DNA of 64,000 nucleotides. Source: Haliotis asinina. Taxonomy: Eukaryota; Mollusca; Gastropoda; Lepetellida; Haliotidae. The notes under the pieces were generated by a model. It did no database searches, was not told where the DNA came from, and saw only the letters and a list, made by a program, of their open reading frames with translations. The stretch is from positions 28,288,249-28,352,248 of the forward strand of contig NC_090283.1 in assembly GCF_037392515.1 (NCBI RefSeq), in the 5' to 3' direction. Shown one piece after another: positions 33,701 to 46,439 of the stretch. A program made the translations under genes and the position numbers. Position 1 is the first letter of the stretch; every line of letters begins with the position of its first letter.

Positions 33701-34494
33701 AATTCGTGTCGTCTTCATGGCGATGAAACATTTTCTACATTCGTTTGAAAAACCGACACACGAGAATGGTAACTGACAAACGTAGGGTCACAGTGTGGAA
33801 TTCGAACCCCATTCAACAACTAAAACCTGTAGGTCATTGTCGTCATCGACACTGGCTGCTCTACAAAATCAGAGTTGCGTAATGTGTGCAGTACCATGTG
33901 CTCACACCATTAAACTAGTAAACTTACTGTGTCCCCCAAATGTAGATCTGATGAAAAGGAGACCAGAGATGTTTTAATTTTTACGAAACGATAATTCCAG
34001 CATTAAACAAACATTTAGTCTGTGAAGTGACATATACCACAGAAAAGCTTCCTAATGCATATTGGTAAAATATAATAGAAAGTATCCCAGAGACGTTTTA
34101 CATTTTCACTGGTTATATAGACTTGCCTGACATTCTGGACTTGGATGTACTTGTTTGTGGGTCTCTGTGAGTACGTGCCACCATATACAGACAGGGGACT
34201 GGTGTACATCATTTAAGATACGAACATCCCTACATCTGCTATTGGTCAGGGTTGGTCGGCTGTGGGATTTATGTGACATAAGCCGGCTCAGTTCACTTCA
34301 GCTGAGCGACGAGATGCATTACAAGGCTTGCATTGAGTTGGAGATTCTGTCGGTACACTGCCAGGTCGTATGAACAACTTCCGGCGCTCAATGACTGCAA
34401 CTCAGCAGTGCCCAACCTAGTCCTGCCACTAGTTTATAGCTAGGCTATATAGATGTGTTTGAATATAACCCCGAAACGTCGCAGTTTGAGCTGT
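33701..34494. other. Intergenic, nothing firm
   Basis: A B-box-like gaattcgaacccc near 33800 may belong to an old tRNA-type SINE. No gene was recognised. Confidence 0.35.
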
Positions 34495-34650
34495 GTATGT
34501 GGTTTTACGCCACTGTTAGCAATATTCCGGCAATATTACGGCGGGGGAAACAAGAAATGGACTCACATGTTCTAGCCATGTGGGGAATCGAACGCGAGTC
34601 TTCTGCGTATAGAGCGAATGCGGTAACCACAAAGCTAACCCACCGCCCCT
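34495..34650 (-). repeat. SINE type 2, near full length
   Basis: Contains ggttttacgccactgttagc, caatattacggcgggggaaa, atgtggggaatcgaacgcg and ggtaaccacaaagctaacc. The frames on both strands at 34455-34706 are this repeat. Confidence 0.95.
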
Positions 34651-34774
34651 GTGTATGGGTAACATTTGAGTTTTCTTTAACAGAAAAGAAACAGTTCATA
34701 ATATAATATGTACATGCATAATGAAAATGAGTCTTGATACTTTCTTCGATTTCAGACGTGGAAATTTCGATTTG

Positions 34775-35185
34775 TCACTGGGACAGGTGTTCCGACTGAA
34801 TATAGGCTTCTGAGACGGGTGTTGCGTCTGAGTAGGGGACTAATGAGACCGGTGTTCTGACTGAGTAGATACAAATGAGATTAGGTGTTAGTGAGACAGG
34901 TGTTCCGACTGAATATAGGCTAATGAGACGGATGCTCTGACTGAGTAGGGACTAATGAGACCGGTGTTCTGACTGAGTAGATACAAATGTGATTAGGCGC
35001 TAGTGAGACAGGTGTTCCGACTGTGTATTGGCTACTGAGACAGGTGTTCGAACTGAGTAGGGGCTACTGAGACAGGCGTTCGGACTGACTAGGTGCTATT
35101 GAAGCAGGTGTTCCGACTGAGTACTTGCGACAGCGACGGGTGTTACTACTGACTAGGGGCTACCGAGGCAGGTTCCCCTACTGAG
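34775..35185. repeat. Degenerate ~33 bp minisatellite
   Basis: Words of the form gagacaggtgttccgactga and gtaggggctaat alternate about 12 times with length variation. Confidence 0.9.
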
Positions 35186-35690
35186 CAGACTTGTTGATAG
35201 GAATGATAAGAGACTTAGATTGAAGCGGGAACTCAAATTCCTTAACAATATCGCCACCTACCAAAGACACCTGTGTGTGTGCTCTGCATTCCGGCCTCCC
35301 GACACGGTATGCTGATTGATATTTGTGAAGAAACACCAGGGATGCATGTAATCCGAGCCAGGTCTCTGGGACAACTACATAAATTGTTGGTGAGTCATAC
35401 AGACCTAATCGACTCATATCAGGCCGCGTATCCCCGATAGCTATACAGTGTGTAGTCCGTAGTGTAGTTTGAGTGCTCATCTGACGTGTGTCTGTGGTAA
35501 GAAATGATCATAACAGCTGTAGTCTCGCTCATAGTCTGTGTTGGATCGTGGACATCGTGCAAGCAATCACACCGACTGTCCAAGTACACATTGTCGTCAC
35601 TCAAGTTTGCATTGTCAATGTGTTCACGGGCTGGGTGGAGTGTACATAGGTTGTGAACATGTTTCAACAAACTCATAGTGACAAAAGGAC
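35186..35690. other. Unique sequence between two minisatellites
   Basis: Two overlapping minus-strand frames (35178-35480, 100 codons, and 35419-35736, 105 codons) read fairly like protein. They exclude each other over the overlap, the second begins inside the 44 bp array, and neither matches a family. No gene is called. Confidence 0.3.
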
Positions 35691-36985
35691 ATGGTGACAC
35701 CACACCAATGAGCAACGTAAATCTGTACCAGAACATGGTGACATCACGTCAGTTAGCAATGTAAATCTGCACCAGAACATGGTGACATCACATCAGTTAG
35801 CACTGTAAATCTGTACCAGAACATGGTGACATCACAGCAGTTAGTAATGTAAATCTGTACCAGAACATGGGGACATCACATCAGTTAGCAGTCTAAATCT
35901 GTACCAGAGCATGATGACATCACGTCAGTTAGCAATCTAAATCTGCACCAGAACATGGGGACATCACATCAGTTAGCAGTCTAAATCTGTACCAGAGCAT
36001 GATGACATCACGTCAGTTAGCAATGTAAATCTGCACCAGAACATGGTGACATCACATCAGTTAGCAGTCTAAATCTGTACCAGAGCATGATGACATCACG
36101 TCAGTTAGCAATCTAAATCTGTACCAGAACATGGTGACACCACATCAGTTAGCAATGTAAATCTGTACCAGAACATGGTGACACCACATCCGTTAGCAAT
36201 GTAAATCTGTACCAGAACATGGGGACATCACATCAGTTAGTAATGTAAATCTGTACCAGAGCATGGTGACATCACATCAGTTAGCAATCTAAATCTGTAC
36301 CAGAACATGGGGACATCACATCAGTTAGTAATGTAAATCTGTACCAGAGCATGGTGACATCACATCAGTTAGCAATGTAAATCTGTACCAGAACATGGTG
36401 ACGTCACATCAGTTAGCAATCTAAATCTGCATCAGAACATGGTGACATCACATCCGTTAGCAATGTAAATCTGTACCAGAACATGGTGGCACCACATCAG
36501 TTAGCAGTCTAAATCTGTACCAGAGCATGATGACATCACGTCAGTTAGCAATCTAAATCTGCACCAGAACATGGTGACATCACATCAGTTAGCAATGTAA
36601 ATCTGCATCAGAACATGGGGACATCACACCCGTTAGCAATGTAAATCTGCACCAGAACATGGGGACATCACATCAGTTAGTAATGTAAATCTGTACCAGA
36701 GCATGGTGACATCACATCAGTTAGCAATCTAAATCTGCATCAGAACATGGGGACATCACATCAGTTAGTAATGTAAATCTGTACCAGAGCATGGTGACGT
36801 CACATGAGTTAGCAATGTAAATCTGCACCAGAACATGGTGACGTCACATCAGTTAGCAATCTAAATCTGCATCAGAACATGGTGACATCACATCCGTTAG
36901 CAATGTAAATCTGTACCAGAACATGGTGACATCATGCCACTTAGTAATGTAAATCTGTACCAGGACATGGTGACATCACAGCATA
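35691..36985. repeat. 44 bp minisatellite, about 29 units
   Basis: The unit acatcacatcagttagcaat plus gtaaatctgtaccagaacat and ggtg is repeated. Variants (gatgacatcacg, ggggacatcaca, cagcatct) recur at intervals of several units, which points to higher-order duplication of blocks. Confidence 0.97.
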
Positions 36986-37008
36986 ATGAAATGTAAGATC
37001 ATGCACCT

Positions 37009-37112
37009 GAGGAAATCTAGACTTGCTTCGTTTAAGACGTTTAGCATTACAGAGAGGGCAGGAGAGACGAGAAAATAATCCTGTCCAGGGTCTGTGAGAC
37101 AGTCTAACGTGT
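37009..37112 (+). repeat. Dispersed repeat family X, copy 2
   Basis: tctagacttgcttcgtttaa, agggcaggagagacgagaaa and ggtctgtgagacagtctaac match the copy at 41770-41980. Confidence 0.8.
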
Positions 37113-39775
37113 TGTCAAGTGTGTCTCACCCAGTAGAAGAATAATTCTCATCACGGCCGACTCGATCTAGTGCAACCCAGGGCAGCCACGCCCAGGGCAG
37201 ACAGATGTTCACCTCAAGCGGAGATACTTTAACAGGTGTACGCTCGTGTGGTTTCAGGGTATGCACCCTCCTGACTCAAGGTTTTGTTTGATATGCTCTG
37301 CTGGTGCTCTCCTTGCAGTGCTGCAAACGGTAGATGTGTCTTTAAAATAGGAAAGGGAGACTCTCTCAAACCGCTCTGACTTTCATCGTTCAAACGTTTG
37401 CCCATTTTGATAATTAATATAATTAATCAACGCCAGGAACATGAGCGACGTATACCCTCGAAATATGAAAATTATACTGATGTCAGCTCCCGAAAGGAGT
37501 ATATCTCACGGGTAATTAAGACAGATCTGATCTCCCGGACTCTACGGAGTATATCAAATAGTCCAGAATGAGGGGGAAAGGGTATATTCCTTTCAGACGA
37601 ATTTAATATCGCAACTCCCAGTGTAGTACAGGGCCCGAGGAAAGCCATCGTATATCTTCTGTTTAATTACCCCCATGTTGAATTTAATATGCCATTGTAC
37701 AATACTGGCTGATTATAGAATCAGTATCGTGATCAGCTGGTGTAATCTCGGGAGCCACCACGCCACAACCTGGATCGGAAACATAGCAAGACAGCCGTTC
37801 CCATTAAGACGTGTCCAAAAAAAAAAACAAAACAAAAAAAAAAACCCTCCAATTTTCCAGTAAACATACTGAGATGATTTAAAACGCACAGCTATCGAGA
37901 TATTTAATTCTTGTCAAAGCTGACATGCACTGGCTTTCGTTCACAAAGGGAGGTAATTTACCAACTGTCACGTTGCGATGGCCATCATGTTGAGTGCTAT
38001 AAACGTCACCATTTAATATTCACATAACTTCGCTATTTTCTTGCATTATACACTGAGTGAAGAGTTGTAGGTGACTGAACGGTTTTGTTTATTTGGTGTC
38101 TTCTCATATTTAGTCTTATTACGTGATTCAGTTGCTTTATTCACTAAAATACATGTATGCCGTCTATCTCCGTAGTCTCCTGCCTTAAACAGTTGAATTG
38201 TTCAGAATATTTTAATCACATGGAATGAAATATTTATGGTTAAATAATAATGCAAATGCTATCACTGTCTCGATGTTTACACTTCAACTGTAGTCCATGG
38301 GTTTAGTAAAATGTTGGGAGACAAATAAAAATCGCATCAGTCAATATTCCTATAGTATTCGATTCAAGACACATTTGACCTGTCATATCTCAACTGAAAA
38401 AAGATAACTAAACTAATTTTTTTACCTTTGTTCTCTCGAGCAAGGAATATAATTTTGACCAAATATATCACATAAGTTGAAAACATCTTATTTTAAACTT
38501 TACTGCAGTTTTGCATTCAAATGCACAATAAACCTTCGCCGTGCACGTGCATACTTGAATGCGCCATTTCAGAATACAATGAATAACAACAAATCATATA
38601 TCAAACAGAAATTCTGTTTAATAGGTCTTTAGAGATATTTTTAAGTTTAGGGAATTAGGAAGAATGGCATAATGATCATAATTTGTTCAGAAAATGTGAA
38701 GACCAAATTATCAAGTAACAATTATCATTGATAATTTGATACAGTCACACCCAAACTGACTCTAGCCACTGACAATATATTCACTGGCAGAGTTATGCCG
38801 TAATTCCTCCGACAGGCCAGCCCGGCAATACAAAATCTCACCTCCGGAATGTCTCTCATGTGTCTGAAAGATTGTATCATTTACATGGAGGTAAATGAAA
38901 CACAATCTACCAAGTATGAAAACCCCGTCCAGTTACGGTCACCTCAAATGTGGCCATATTGAGACAACATGCCAGGGCGAGAAACGGGTACAGTCCGCTT
39001 GGCTCAAAAGTGGAACGATATCTGAATTGCAGCCTAACTCGTAAACATATAAACATATAATACACATACTCTGTGAAACATTGATCATAATCAAAACATC
39101 AGACCAACTGTGTGAGGTTTTTGAAGAATTTATGAACTTAACAAATCGTGAACTGTGTCAATATTTTGGATTTTCAAGGCTTAAATTCTGCAATCATCAT
39201 TACATCAATTTGGGATTCGAACTTACGACAAGTGCGTGATGACTAACTAGAGTATGATAACACAGAGGTGCGACACACAGCGCCAAGTTACATTTTCTAT
39301 GTAGTGTCTGTCTGTAATTACAAATCGAGTTTACATACTTGGATTTCGCACCTATAGCACTTGTTTTTCACGTTAATATATAATTGAATCTCTGACACTG
39401 AAACCAGTATTTTGACAAAAGATTCAAGCCATCAGCTTCACATGTCAGTTTATCTCACATAAAATCAGTATACCACCAAGCTGTTAGTAGTATAAAAAAT
39501 ATTCTTTATTGATATTCTATATTGCCATGTGTGTGTCGTATTCTCTGTTCCCCCTGTTATCTCTCGATGGGAGTGTTTATTAAACAGGTGGTCGCAACAG
39601 CGACAAGTTAAACAGTTATACTCACTTCGAAAGCTCTTTCTTGAATCAAGAACATAAGTGTGGTGGAGACTGGTGGCTGTCAAGTGTACGTAGTTGTTTC
39701 AACTGCTCATTGTATCTGAACCATAAGTACATAATTACGCGATCACGGGTTAACATTGTGCAACTGGAATACCAT
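37113..39775. other. AT-rich intergenic, nothing firm
   Basis: Contains a poly(A) run (about 37818-37844), the MITE-type word aagggaggtaattta near 37948 and a B-box-like gggattcgaactta near 39211. No exon was recognised on either strand. Confidence 0.4.
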
Positions 39776-39842
39776 AACGTGTCAACCAAGTCAACGAGCC
39801 TGTCCACCTTATCCTATTAGTCGGCACTTAAGACACGCATAA
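39776..39842 (-). repeat. SINE type 1 fragment
   Basis: acgtgtcaaccaagtcaacg, agcctgtccaccttatccta and agtcggcacttaagacacgc match the middle of the 7297 copy. Confidence 0.8.
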
Positions 39843-40444
39843 GTTCCAGAATACCAGTTCGTACCCAGATCTTCAGGGTTGACAGTAAACAAACTCAAAA
39901 CCAGACAATGAAAATAGTTCCTGAAATTCCTCCCCAAATGTAGCCAAAAATATCCCACTCAAAAGCTTGACATGAACGGTGTTCTACATTCAATACAAAC
40001 CTAAACTTTCTGCAAATGTGTAAGAGGCCAATGATTGGTAAATATTATCATATGGGTTCCTGAAAACCCATTTTGTATTTTGTAAAATTGTAACCCGGTT
40101 CTTCATGGGTTGTGTGTGTGTGAAAGTCATTTTATGGCATTGTACATAACGAATGTGACGTAACATCTTAGTATCATTTCACACAACACAACATACATGC
40201 ACGCACGCACGCACTCATACACACTGGTAGCAAACAAGTTTATTATCGAACCGGAGTTTCCAACAAAGGGTTTGTCTGACTGCCCAGGTGTAGGTTCGGA
40301 TATTTTTGCAGTACACCATGAAATATACGATGCAGGGAAACTAGGTTTAAACCTACGGGTTCCAGATGTGGTTAGTGCGAGGCGTGGACCGTACACATTG
40401 TTGAAGGACAACATAAAGCATTATGAAGATGACAAGCACATCTA

Positions 40445-41165
40445 TCTAAGCCTGACAGTTCACCCGAGACTAGGTTTCTTATTAGCCTGCATGTCCTGTC
40501 TAGACCCGGTACGCATAATACTGAGAAAACACCCGAGACTAGGCTTATCATTAGCATGTAGGCCCTGTCTAGACCCGGTACGCACAAGACTGACAGAACA
40601 CCCGGGACTAGGTGTCTCATTAGCCTGCAGGTCGTGTCTACTAGATCCTGTACGCACAAGACTGACAGAACACCCAAGACTAGGTGCCCCATTAGTCTGC
40701 AGACCCTGTCTAGATCCGGTACGCATACGACTGACAGAACACCCGAGACTAGGTGCCCCATTAGTCTACATGCCTGCAGGCCCTGCCTGGACCTTGTACA
40801 CCTATCTAAGAACTGACAGTGCACCAGAGATTAGATGCTCTCATTAGCCTGCAGGCCCTGCCTGGACCTTGTACACCTATCTAAGAACTGACAGTGCACC
40901 AGAGATTAGATGCTCTCATTAGCCTGCAGGCCCTGTCTGGACCTTGTACACCTATCTAAAACTGACAGTACATCAGAGACTAGTTGCTCTCATTAACCTG
41001 CAGCCCTGCCTGGACCTTGTGCACCTATCTGAGAACTGACAGTGCACCAGAGACTAGTTGCTCTCATTAGCCTGCAGGGCCTGTCTGGACCTTGTACACC
41101 TATCTAAGACTGATAGAACATCAGAGACTAGGTGCTCCATTAGCCTGCAGGCCCTGCCTGGACCC
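40445..41165. repeat. ~69 bp minisatellite, about 10.5 units, two subfamilies
   Basis: The left half (to about 40770) has units of the type ctgacagaacacccgagact plus aggtgccccattagtctgca and gaccctgtctagacccggta. The right half has tgctctcattagcctgcagg with ccttgtacacctatctaaga. Frames at 40197-40847 and 40372-40824 are array products. Confidence 0.95.
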
Positions 41166-41575
41166 GACACAGTGACTACAGTGGATTTCCTTCCCATGTC
41201 GTGTTTACATGCACTTCCTGTACTTTCACCATTAATATCCATCCAGCGGTTTACTGAAAGGTATGTGTGTCGGAAGTCCGGAATTACAGTGTTGTAAGTG
41301 ACAGTATCGCTTGTGTGATATCACAAGGTAAATGCTAGGTCACCATGAGAACACACTGACCATGATACAACACCTCCCTTCAGGTCGCAGTATATCGAAT
41401 GTTTGTTCTCTACAAACATCTTGGCCTTCCTTTCCGTCTACGTATTTCTTTGAGTAAAGAGTTCATATTCCAGAGGCTTCAATATTAATTACAATAAACT
41501 TAAAATGCATTTCCTCTTTCTTAGTATGAATTAATCTTTTTATGTTAAGATTACAGTTAAACAACACATGCAGTG

Positions 41576-41717
41576 AGGGAAGTTTTACGTCACTTCTGTC
41601 AATATATCAGCAATATCACGAAAGGGACACAAGAAAGGAACTTTCCACATTAAGAACGTGAGGGAAATCAAAGCCTGGTCTTCAGCGAACGCTTTACTCA
41701 CAAGACTACCCTATAGC
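41576..41717 (-). repeat. SINE type 2, diverged
   Basis: agttttacgtcacttctgtc, atcagcaatatcacgaaagg and gtcttcagcgaacgcttta match the family at lower identity than other copies. Confidence 0.75.
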
Positions 41718-41769
41718 CCAACCTGCGATAGGTCATTAGCAAAAGAACCAGCTATCTGTCTATAGACTA

Positions 41770-41980
41770 AGGCTCAGTCTCTGCATCTATACAGTTTTGA
41801 TAGTAACAAACAAAGTTAACCCATTTTAATTGAAAAGGAGCCCCGGGGAGACAAGAGATTGAGAACCTGTGGACATCTAGACTTGCTTCATTTAAGGTTT
41901 TGTTGCTACAGGGAAGGCGTGGCAGTAGGAAAATAATGTGGTTCAGGGACTGTGAGACAGACTAATCTGTCTACAAAATA
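41770..41980 (+). repeat. Dispersed repeat family X, reference copy 3
   Basis: Contains ttttgatagtaacaaacaaa, aaaggagccccggggagaca, gaacctgtggacatctagac, ttgcttcatttaaggttttg and gttcagggactgtgagacag. It is the most complete copy. No coding capacity, tRNA-like head or terminal inverted repeat was seen, so the class is unknown. Confidence 0.8.
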
Positions 41981-42472
41981 TACTTGAGGTGAGGTCATGC
42001 GAACAACCTTTGGATTTGCTTTTAATGATTTTTCCGAAATCCGATGTACACCCAAAAAATTCTACAATTCTCTTGACTCCTTTCTGCTCTATTAATATTT
42101 AAAGACAGTTTACATAAATCTTGAAGTATTTCTGTTTTGTAACCGATCGTGTACCCCTAAGGTTTATCTTCCCGAACATAAATCTCGTAAATCTCAGAAA
42201 GTTCACCAGCGGATGCTTGCAGCTGATACCTGACATCTATGAGGTATGCGACTTTGTGTCGGGAGCTACTCTACCGTGACGCACCAACGTAAACGCATCC
42301 AAGCATGGAATTCCTAAGATGTTCGCTGTGAGGAGCTGCACGTATCTCAATTTGTATGTTAGCTTGATGGGTCAACTCAGTGCACTGCTTATTGCTTGTG
42401 CAAGATGCACGTGATGGGGCTGATAGCGTTCATGCCGTGATGCTTCGAACAGTGCGAAACGTACGCAGACTT

Positions 42473-42730
42473 GAGTGAGTGAGTTTAGTGTTACGCCGCT
42501 TTTAGCAATAGTCCAGCGGGCACACCTGAAATGGGCTTCATACAATGTACCCATGTGGAGAATCGAACCTCGATAGCTATACTCGGAACATGTATAGCGT
42601 TACGTTCTTAAGCCCATTCTTAACACATTGGATACGATCAAAGTTAAGTATTCCAAGGGCTACGATTTTTTCGAGAATAAGTGCCCCGGACCAGGAAAAC
42701 TTCAACCACTAGGCTATACCCCATCGCCCC
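42473..42730 (-). repeat. SINE type 2 split by ~130 bp of unrelated sequence
   Basis: 42473-42570 carries the tail and body up to gtggagaatcgaacctcg. The head, caaccactaggctatacccc, appears only at 42703. The 130 bases between are not SINE, so an insertion took place between B box and A box. Confidence 0.8.
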
Positions 42731-43349
42731 TCAGCTGCTAGAGATTGACGAACAAAGTGTAATAACGACTGTGTCCAGGGTACACGGATGTATAGATTCT
42801 GTGGTTCGATGCTCGGAAAAGGCTCCAGGTCACAAGTGCTGATCATGAGAAACGACTGAAAGGATTGGTCAGTCACGTCCAGTCTTTTGGCTGACGACGT
42901 GTCATGCTGCACGTGCATTATTCACTGTGTAAGTTCTCTGGTTTTTCGATTATAAATACAGTTGAGATAGGACTTTGACAGCTAATGAAAAGACTTAGAA
43001 GAACGTGCCCCCTGCCTCTATCCCAGTTGTTCGTTCGTTCAGTTTGGTGCTTTTGAAGTCGCCTTCACCGGTTGGCATGTCGGCAGACCAATCCCAGTAG
43101 ACTGAGACAGCGTCTGAAATGACTGCAGCAGCCTAAAACAAAGGGTGTGTTCTTGGCTTACTCCAGCTGGTAAATATGTCTACACTTATCTTTAAACTAA
43201 ACATGATGTCATGGTTATTTGTGTTGATGTTTGTGTGAAAATAAGATATGAGGCAAAATTACATAAACACAGCGGTAACGTGCGCCATTGTTACGTCACA
43301 GTAAGAACATCCCCATTCATTGCCAGATAAGTACGGCCATCCCCTGATG

Positions 43350-43400
43350 GGAACCTGCCATTAGTACCCCCATGGAGTACCACATGGGGGTCAGATAATT
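43350..43400. other. Perfect 9-bp hairpin
   Basis: acccccatg at about 43367 pairs with catgggggt about 8 bases later. Stable stem in DNA or RNA; function unknown. Confidence 0.5.
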
Positions 43401-43714
43401 CAGCATACCCTACCCCAGCCCTACACACAAATAATATACACCCTCTCTGTAAAACCTGCTACGCCTTCGTTCACCCTTTAGATATTGAACTTTGACCTCA
43501 TGTCAGTAGCATCGACCTTAATCATCGTCAGAGGGGATGCAATGATTAATTGCATGAAGTAGGACGGTTTCAGCTGATACACTGATAAGGGTTATAGTAT
43601 TCTGGCATTTGTGCATGTCATGTCTGTTTCTCCAACCTCGTGATGGTCAACCATGTGACGGAACACGTATTGCGTCTTGACGCAGCAATACAGATCGTAA
43701 TATCTGTTACACAT

Positions 43715-43830
43715 TCAGTTTCTGTATCTTTGTACCTATTGTGTTTATCTTTGTATAGTTCACAGGATATTGCCACTTTTCTGTATCTTGTACCTTCTGT
43801 GTTTATCTTTGTAGTTCATGGATTATTGCC
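43715..43830. repeat. ~60 bp direct duplication
   Basis: ttctgtatctttgtacctat and tgtgtttatctttgtatagt are repeated as ttctgtatcttgtacct and tgtgtttatctttgtagtt, each followed by a (t)catggattattgcc-like phrase. Confidence 0.85.
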
Positions 43831-43859
43831 ATTGTTCCCTCGTTCACTAAAAAATAGTA

Positions 43860-43990
43860 AATTATCAACAATCACGGTGGGGAAACAAAAATGGGGCTTC
43901 ACGTGTACCCAATAGAGGTGGGGAGGGTTGCATAAGGGATGTAGAACGTAGTTTGGGTCATGGTGAGCTAACGCTTTAGACACCGGCCCT
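43860..43990 (-). repeat. SINE type 2, strongly diverged
   Basis: caacaatcacggtggggaaa, aaaatggggcttcacgtgta and agctaacgctttagacaccg follow the family order, but the B box is lost. Confidence 0.5.
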
Positions 43991-44192
43991 CATACACCAG
44001 GTTAAATATTGAACAAGGACAAGATTGAAAGGATGGCTGTGTGCGTTCATGCGTACGTGCGTACGTGCGTGTACGTGTGGTTGAGGGACTGTGAGACAGG
44101 CTAGATGAGGGTAGTGAACGAAGACGTGTAGGTATAGCCATGACAGATTTGAGAGGAATGGTGAAGGGGTGGGGTCTGAGCTAGGGCCGTGG

Positions 44193-44257
44193 ACTTTGGG
44201 TTGGGTGTGGTGGTGGGAGGGGGTGGTGGGAGGGGGTGTAGGGTGAGGAGGAGGAGG
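44193..44257 (+). other. G-rich tract, quadruplex-capable
   Basis: Five or more runs of at least three G occur within 65 bases (ggtgggagggggtggtggga and similar). A C-rich tract at about 44500-44526 gives the matching potential on the other strand. Confidence 0.7.
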
Positions 44258-45404
44258 GATTAGATGAAGACAGTGCGGTCACGAGATGTTCTCGTGATGT
44301 GTACAGCGCCATTACTTACATGTCAGCTCCCTCGCTTTACTCTAAATGCCACATTATTTACAAATTGCCTCTGTACGCAAGCACATACTTGAATTCTCAG
44401 AGGAACTACAAATGGGTTCTCTGTGTGTGTGAGTGTGTGTGGTTGTTTTGCAAATGCTTAATACATTCACAACAAAGTTGGCAAAAATAAGTCACGACAC
44501 CCCCCACCCCCACCCACACCCCCACCTCATTATGGCTTGTTTGTGAGCTGACCTTGCTGTCTAAGGATGGACAAGCGTGTTTCCATGTAATTCATGGCGA
44601 GAGATAGAATACAGGGAATTCCATACCACTGACATTTCACATAATTCACCCTCATTATTCTCAACCTTTCCAACACTCTCTCAAAGTGGTGGTAGCCTCC
44701 GTCGCTACAACATTAAGGCGGGACGTTTCCAACAAGTTCGGTTTCAGTCTATGGTCGAAACTGTAAATAACAAAATGAAAAAAGAAAACAACAGCAAACA
44801 ATTTCCAATTCAATTGCAGAGATGTAACTGGGGTGTTGTGATATATCCCTTTTCGGTATATATACATCCAAGATAAAAAAAATAAATTGTTGTGGATTCA
44901 AATTAAATATTTGTTGAGTTGAGTGTCGGTGGCAACATCATGATCAAAGTCATATACTTATTATATTATGTTGCAGACTATCAACGCCAAGGTCGGAAAC
45001 ATATAAATTGGTGATACAGTGTAAACAACTATAGATCAAGCTACTTAATCATCTCAATGAGGATATATACTACCGTGTAGGATACAGCCTGTAGAACTGC
45101 AAGTCCTATGAGTGGACGAGTTAGGTTCAATATAACACCACATGTTTAGACTGATATGTAGCTTGATCGCATCGCTCGATCTGCGTTATACGCTTTACTA
45201 AGCCAGTAAATAATTTCTGCTGCAGTCAGCAATTTTCAAGCTTAGCGTTGAAAGTCCAAAATATTACCAGAACGAATCCAACTCGGGTCAATATTAAGAG
45301 CAACAATAGTGTAGGGGCGATGCCATACTTTCAAACAGGTATGCACGTTGATCACTTTTCCCGTTATCACCTAATTTTCAGGATCGGTTTGCCAGTTAAT
45401 TGCC

Positions 45405-45550
45405 AAGAAAGCCGCTGAAACAAGTCTAGACTTCCACAGGCTCTGATTCTCTGCTATCCCTGGAGCTTCTTTTCAGTTTAAAAAGGTTTTCTTTGTTTCT
45501 ATCAAAATTATAAAGTTTCAGGGACAAAGCGTTAGTCTTAGCTGAAATCT
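45405..45550 (-). repeat. Dispersed repeat family X, copy 4
   Basis: The reverse complement reads gatagaaacaaagaaaacct, aagaagctccagggatagca and cctgtggaagtctagacttg, matching 41790-41890. Confidence 0.75.
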
Positions 45551-45864
45551 CATGTAGTTTTTGTTTTTCACTAAACGGCAAAGTAATTGCTGGAGACACA
45601 TACGCTCATAAAGTCTTTAATTTTCTCTGTCCTGGAAATGACCACTCTAAGCAGTCAACACTGAAGTAATGCGCTGGGGGTAAGGGTGGGGTCAACCCTG
45701 GGGACTATCCAGAAACATGTATATATAATCGCATGGACTAGCCCTGAGGATACTCCAGAGTAGGCTTATACTATGAGCATACAAGGAATGTATGATGAAG
45801 ATATCAACTGGTAGAGATATCCACATGGGTGTCATCGGACATTCCCGTAAATCTGTACATTTGC

Positions 45865-45892
45865 TCGGCACCACCTCCCGTTGTGGTGCCGA
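45865..45892. other. Perfect 10-bp hairpin
   Basis: tcggcaccac and gtggtgccga are exact inverse complements separated by ctcccgtt. The cccgttgtggtg word is repeated once just downstream. Confidence 0.8.
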
Positions 45893-46439
45893 ACATCCCC
45901 CGTTGTGGTGAATCGTACATCTCTATAACAACATCACAGCTGTCTTGGTCCACTTTACATAATAACTCTTTGACAACCGTATAATGATGATAATTATCCT
46001 GATTACTTTTGACTTTTTTAAAACACTGCAGCTATAAGCATGTTATTGTGGAATCTGCATAACCATTGGTATCATCAATCATACTTACCATACAGTTGGC
46101 CACTATCAGCAAAAATCTCTCGACATAGTTTAAATACCAGGTTTGTGTAACACAGTTAGGGAACTGCCCCTGCATCTATTTAACGGGCTAAAAACATATG
46201 CGTAGACTGACATGAAGAATAAAGTTAAAATGTTTATTTATAACGGGGGAGGTGTTTGTCATCAGTTTGAACAAAGTTAAATATTTGTGCACAGAAAAAG
46301 TCCTGTGTTAACTATAAGGCCGCATAACACTGGGGAGTAATGATAATGGATGGTACGACATTAAATCAATCATTTATCATTTGTTTTCACGTGGAATTGT
46401 GTCAGCAGCATTCCTCTCATTGTTAAACATCACAGGATA

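Noticed and set aside
33429-33776. 115-codon plus frame
   Set aside because: It runs over dispersed repeat Y and is not open in the other copies.
35178-35736. Two overlapping minus frames of 100 and 105 codons
   Set aside because: They are mutually exclusive, one begins in the minisatellite, and neither shows a family or consistent splice sites.
35691-36985. Spacer-repeat appearance suggesting a CRISPR array
   Set aside because: The 44 bp units are directly adjacent with no unique spacers, and the genome is eukaryotic.
46089-46175. Minus-strand ATG exon with gtaagt donor
   Set aside because: Open stretches of this length before a gtaagt are expected by chance several times in 128 kb of two-strand sequence.
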